Positions 14,393 through 16,524 of a stretch of DNA of 16,524 nt are shown piece after piece. The position numbers and the translations under genes are program-made. The notes beneath the pieces are model-generated. The model was not told where the DNA came from and did not search any database. It saw only the letters and a list, made by a program, of their open reading frames with translations. The number at the start of each line of letters is the position of its first letter. Position 1 is the stretch's first letter. The DNA is from Planctomycetota bacterium (lineage in GTDB: Bacteria > Planctomycetota > Phycisphaerae > Phycisphaerales > SM1A02), in contig QWPU01000028.1 of NCBI GenBank assembly GCA_003671065.1, positions 1-16,524 of the forward strand. Direction: 5' to 3'.

Positions 14393-14693
14393 AGTTGGAC
14401 TTTGGCTCTGTTGGCTTCGGCTCAGGCGTTGGCTCTGGCTTCGGCTCTGGCGTTGGGGCCGGTGCTGGCGCAGGAGCTGGAGCTGGAGCTGGAGCTGGCG
14501 GCGCAATCGACTTTGGCTCGGTTGGCTTCGGCTCTGGCGTTGGCTCTGGCGTTGGCTCTGGCCTCGGCGCGGGCGCTGGTGCCGGCGGGGTGGTTGGAGC
14601 TGGTGGGGTTGTCGGTGGGTTGCCGACGACGATGGTGGTGAGCGCAAGGGTTGCTGCGGTTGCCGCGGCGAGGAGAGTGGTCTTGAATTGCAT
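14391..14693 (-). CDS. Small secreted proline-rich repeat protein
   Basis: With the ATG at 14693 this is a 100-residue protein: a signal peptide (MQFKTTLLAAATAATLALTTIVVG) followed by about 75 residues made almost wholly of Pro, Ala, Thr, Glu and Lys. The first proline run (TTPPAPTTPPAPAPAP) leads to PEPTPEPKPTEPKS, then an Ala-Pro alternation, then a second PEPTPEPKPTEPKS ending two residues before the stop. Such sequence forms an extended, stiff polyproline rod and is typical of cell-envelope spacers or linkers. No folded domain, lipobox or LPXTG-like sorting signal is seen. The frame extends upstream to 14807 without protein character. GAAGGA lies about 11-20 bases before the ATG inside a 12-base palindrome. 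It could also be a former linker of a larger protein. Identity of partners is unknown. Confidence 0.55.
   Translation of the reverse strand: MQFKTTLLAAATAATLALTTIVVGNPPTTPPAPTTPPAPAPAPRPEPTPEPTPEPKPTEPKSIAPPAPAPAPAPAPAPAPTPEPKPEPTPEPKPTEPKSN
14398..14590. repeat. Imperfect duplication of about 111 bp inside the proline-rich gene
   Basis: The block beginning GACTTTGGCTCTGTTGGC at 14398 reappears as GACTTTGGCTCGGTTGGC at 14509, and both run through GGCTCTGGCGTTGGCTCTGG-type 6-base units into GGTGCTGGCGCAGG/GCGCTGGTGCCGG. Between them lie AGCTGG hexamers. The duplicated unit gives the two matching PEPKPTEPKS segments of the protein. Confidence 0.75.
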
Positions 14694-14704
14694 AATCGGA
14701 GAAG

Positions 14705-14716
14705 TCCTTCGAAGGA
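14705..14716. promoter_or_regulatory. 12-bp palindrome at the translation start region of the proline-rich gene
   Basis: TCCTTCGAAGGA is a perfect 12-base palindrome 12-23 bases upstream of the ATG at 14693 (minus strand). It contains a GAAGGA that could serve as the ribosome site and could also be an operator. Nothing shows which. Confidence 0.3.
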
Positions 14717-14754
14717 GTTTCGTTCGTGAAGTGTGAGATGGATACTGAGAGATT

Positions 14755-14775
14755 CGAACTCGGTGCCTGAGTTCG
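14755..14775. other. Hairpin with 7-bp stem and 7-base loop
   Basis: CGAACTC (14755-14761) pairs with GAGTTCG (14769-14775) around GGTGCCT. It lies between arfB and the proline-rich gene. On the minus strand no T run follows, so a terminator is not supported. Part of the sequence resembles a tRNA T-loop but no tRNA folds here. Confidence 0.4.
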
Positions 14776-14851
14776 TGCGCGGATGACGCAGCTCCGCTAG
14801 GTCGCATTCCATCATTCCATCTGAGTTTTCGAAGATGTGATGCGACGACGC

Positions 14852-14877
14852 GGTCCGACGACTCGGTCCGACGACTC
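14852..14877. repeat. 13-bp tandem repeat overlapping the arfB stop codon
   Basis: GGTCCGACGACTC occurs twice without change (14852-14864, 14865-14877), with a weaker third copy (CGACGACGC) before it. The second copy includes two bases of the arfB stop codon at 14876-14878. The rest lies in the 182-base gap that leads to the proline-rich gene. Confidence 0.85.
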
Positions 14878-15361
14878 AGTCGTGATCAGTGCGTCGCGTT
14901 CGCTTGATTTCGCTGTCGCGTTTTTTCGCATCAATCCGCCGCTCAACGCTTCCGCGCGTGGGCTTGGTCTTACGGCGAATCTTCGGTCGCTTCGCCGCCA
15001 TCGACACGATCGTCTTCAATCGCGCGGTGCACGCGTCGCGATTGTCAGCCTGCGAGCGCGTCGAGTGATCGCTGATGAGCAGCGCTTCTTCTGCATCACT
15101 GCCCACGACATGCGAGCCGCCAATTGTGCGCAATCGTTCGAATCCAGCGAAATCAAGGCCGATGATGTCAGTGAAGAGCACGCGCAACACCGCCTTCGTG
15201 CTGGTCTTGTTCACATGCTGGCCCCCCGGACCGCTTCCGCGCACGAAGGTGAAGTCGAGTGCGTTGGTCGCGACTGAGCAGCCGCCGCCGAGGCGTAACT
15301 GAGCGCCGCTCGACGCGTCGTTGGATCCGCGCGGAGTTGGATTTGGCTTCGGCGTGCTCAT
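14876..15361 (-). CDS. arfB: Alternative ribosome-rescue factor B, class I release-factor-like peptidyl-tRNA hydrolase
   Basis: ArfB (YaeJ, ICT1-like) hydrolyses peptidyl-tRNA on ribosomes stalled at the end of an mRNA without a stop codon. The 161-residue protein carries the catalytic GGQ motif in FTFVRGSGPGGQHVNKTSTK (GGQ at 46-48), preceded by the strand typical of the domain and followed by LRVLFTD. It lacks the codon-recognition domains of RF1/RF2, as expected. The C-terminal tail is strongly basic (KRPKIRRKTKPTRGSVERRIDAKKRD), the part that enters the empty mRNA channel. The N-terminal 20 residues (Pro, Ser, Asn-rich) extend beyond E. coli ArfB (140 residues). The ATG at 15361 lies 27 bases after the outer-membrane protein gene, so the two may share an mRNA. 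Confidence 0.93.
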   Translation of the reverse strand: MSTPKPNPTPRGSNDASSGAQLRLGGGCSVATNALDFTFVRGSGPGGQHVNKTSTKAVLRVLFTDIIGLDFAGFERLRTIGGSHVVGSDAEEALLISDHSTRSQADNRDACTARLKTIVSMAAKRPKIRRKTKPTRGSVERRIDAKKRDSEIKRTRRTDHD

Positions 15362-15388
15362 CGCATCACTTCATCGACAGAAGACGCG

Positions 15389-16267
15389 TTAGAACGCAAG
15401 CGTGAATCCAGCGCGAAGTCCTTGCAGGCTTCCGTCGAAGCCGACTTCATCGCCGTCGAGCGAGCCGCCGATGAGGCGATAGCCGAAGTAGACGCTTCCT
15501 TCGTGGCAAAACCAGGCGGACAGCATCGCTTCGACACGCGTGGCGCTGCCGTAGTCGCCGTCACCGAAGGGGACCGTCACGCCGACCGCAACTTTGGTGT
15601 TGAGATCAACGCGTCGAATGATCGGAAACGAATCCTTCGTATCGAATGCCAGTCGAAAGGCGAGGCCAACATCGATCGCTGCAAATGCTTCGATCGCTTT
15701 GCTCGAAATACCCGTCGTTGAATCGCTGATCGAACGCGACACGCTTTCGACATCCGCGCTTACCAAGGCGAGCACCGAGAAATCAGTGCCGTTGGTGGGG
15801 GCGGTCCAATCGCTGCGTGCGTCACTCCAGCGCGTTGGTTGCTGCGCGAGAGGGCGATAGAAGTCGTAAGCGATCTCGGCGCCTGCGCTCCACCATGAGA
15901 AATCGGAATTGAAGTCGTCGCCGCTGCTGACGGTCACGCCGCCGAGAGTGAACGAGTCCGTCGCAACGCCGCCGCCGTCAGTCGAGAACGCAAAGCCGCG
16001 CAGCGACACATTGAGCCGATCGCGCGTGAGATTGAGCGTGCCCGCGAAGGTCATTTCTTGATCGTGCAGATCAACGACGCTCGCATCAACTTTCGCTGGA
16101 CCATCAGTGAAATCGCCCGTAAGGCGTGGGAGCCACGCTTCAAGTGAGATCGAAAGATGAAAGTCAGTGTTGGTTTCGGCGAGCGCGGCGTGCGGTGACG
16201 CTTCAGTCGTTGTCGCGACTTGTTCAAGCATCAGAGCCGCGGCGAGTGGGAGAATTGCTGCATCCAT
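15389..16267 (-). CDS. Putative outer-membrane beta-barrel protein
   Basis: The 292-residue protein (ATG at 16267; a GTG one codon earlier is also possible) begins with a signal-like segment (AAILPLAAALMLEQVA) ending near ASPHA. The rest is a series of amphipathic strands with alternating hydrophobic residues and Asp/Gly/Ser turns, for example FHLSISLEAWLPRL, MTFAGTLNLTRDRLNVSLRG, WWSAGAEIAYDFYRPL, DLNTKVAVGVTVPFG and SVYFGYRLIGGSL. The last strand GLRAGFTLAF ends in phenylalanine, the BAM recognition signature of outer-membrane barrels. It thus implies a Gram-negative envelope. The fold resembles the eight- to twelve-strand OmpW/porin-like class, but no specific family or substrate is recognised. 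It lies 21 bases after the metallophosphoesterase gene and 27 before arfB, on the same strand. Confidence 0.7.
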   Translation of the reverse strand: MDAAILPLAAALMLEQVATTTEASPHAALAETNTDFHLSISLEAWLPRLTGDFTDGPAKVDASVVDLHDQEMTFAGTLNLTRDRLNVSLRGFAFSTDGGGVATDSFTLGGVTVSSGDDFNSDFSWWSAGAEIAYDFYRPLAQQPTRWSDARSDWTAPTNGTDFSVLALVSADVESVSRSISDSTTGISSKAIEAFAAIDVGLAFRLAFDTKDSFPIIRRVDLNTKVAVGVTVPFGDGDYGSATRVEAMLSAWFCHEGSVYFGYRLIGGSLDGDEVGFDGSLQGLRAGFTLAF

Positions 16268-16273
16268 CACTGC

Positions 16274-16279
16274 AGCGTA
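16274..16279 (-). promoter_or_regulatory. Candidate -10 element (TACGCT) of the outer-membrane protein gene
   Basis: On the minus strand TACGCT ends exactly six bases before the ATG at 16267, matching the spacing before the gene at 8874. It lies in the 21-base gap after the metallophosphoesterase stop codon. Confidence 0.35.
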
Positions 16280-16288
16280 TCGAACGCA

Positions 16289-16524
16289 TCAACGCGTGTG
16301 CATCTCGATCACCGCAATCTCTGGCGGACAATTCACGCGCAGCGGAAACCACGCGCCGACACCGCTGCACACATAGAGATTCGATTCACCGTGGTGATAG
16401 TGGCCCGCGCTGAGACGCTGGGCAAACCCGAGGTTATGCCGATGATTTCCCTTGCGCGCGAGTTGTCCGCCATGCGTGTGACCTGCGAGCGTGAGCGCGA
16501 TTCCGCGTTCTCGCGCGGCGACAA
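16289..16524 (-). CDS. Metallophosphoesterase, C-terminal part (cut by window edge)
   Basis: Only the last 78 codons are in the window; the gene continues past the right edge on the minus strand. The visible part contains ALTLAGHTHGGQLA, the GHTHGGQ motif whose two histidines bind the dinuclear metal centre of calcineurin-like phosphoesterases. A loop with several histidines (AGHYHHGESNLYVCSGVGAW) and a closing strand (PPEIAVIEMHTR) follow. The arrangement 'GHTHGGQ ... LYVCSGVG.W.PLRVNCPPEI' is that of the YkuE-like, often membrane-associated, branch that includes UDP-2,3-diacylglucosamine hydrolase relatives. The N-terminal metal ligands are outside the window, so the substrate cannot be judged. 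The outer-membrane protein gene starts 21 bases downstream. Confidence 0.88.
   Translation of the reverse strand, partial: VAARERGIALTLAGHTHGGQLARKGNHRHNLGFAQRLSAGHYHHGESNLYVCSGVGAWFPLRVNCPPEIAVIEMHTR

Noticed and set aside
14395..14736. Plus-strand glycine-rich frame opposite the proline-rich gene
   Set aside because: Gly-Ser-Gly-Val repeats mirror the Pro-rich codons. It has no signal peptide or start context, while the minus-strand frame has a good signal peptide.
14737..14813. Possible tRNA on the minus strand (T-loop-like GTTCGAATC and 6-bp end pairing)
   Set aside because: The T stem pairs only at three of five positions, there is no anticodon arm with U33, and the acceptor pairing is out of register with the T arm.

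Overview
The window is about 60% G+C by eye and has no mobile-element, phage or CRISPR signs. It looks like an ordinary chromosomal piece of a Gram-negative bacterium. The outer-membrane barrel-like protein, several large secreted proteins without recognisable families, the near absence of Shine-Dalgarno sequences and the mosaic of unlinked housekeeping genes fit a planctomycete, perhaps of the Phycisphaerae. That assignment is inference and no rRNA is present to confirm it.

Layout, left to right. Plus strand: an unrecognised helical protein (139-1278, frame open to the left edge), a YbjN-fold protein (1478-2083), a 72-residue tail-anchored small protein (2096-2314) and a DinB-type metal-binding protein (2416-2937). 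Then comes a tightly packed same-strand block: a large secreted helical-repeat protein (3121-5736), glycerol kinase glpK (5774-7273), glycerol-3-phosphate dehydrogenase glpD (7284-8861) and a secreted protein with a caspase/gingipain-like look (8874-10871). Minus strand: a membrane-anchored SGNH hydrolase (10985-11953) and succinyl-CoA ligase alpha subunit sucD (12128-13075). Divergent from sucD is purM (13170-14306), which ends in a nested hairpin terminator. The right end is minus-strand: a C-terminal metallophosphoesterase fragment (16289 to edge), an outer-membrane beta-barrel candidate (15389-16267), arfB (14876-15361) and a small secreted proline-rich protein (14391-14693).

Functional reading: glpK plus glpD convert glycerol to dihydroxyacetone phosphate for central metabolism. 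They sit between two secreted proteins of unknown role with gaps of 37, 10 and 12 bases, so they may be transcribed together. sucD (TCA cycle) and purM (purine synthesis) share a short divergent promoter region. ArfB is a ribosome-rescue factor.

The most unusual observations are: the 871-residue secreted protein that seems to be built from about six degenerate copies of a Spy/CpxP-like helical module; the secreted caspase-fold candidate whose nucleophile is shifted or replaced; a recurring TAnnnT hexamer 6-10 bases before start codons, suggesting leaderless transcripts; and short tandem duplications that contain or touch stop codons (sucD, arfB). No clearly new defence or mobile system was found.
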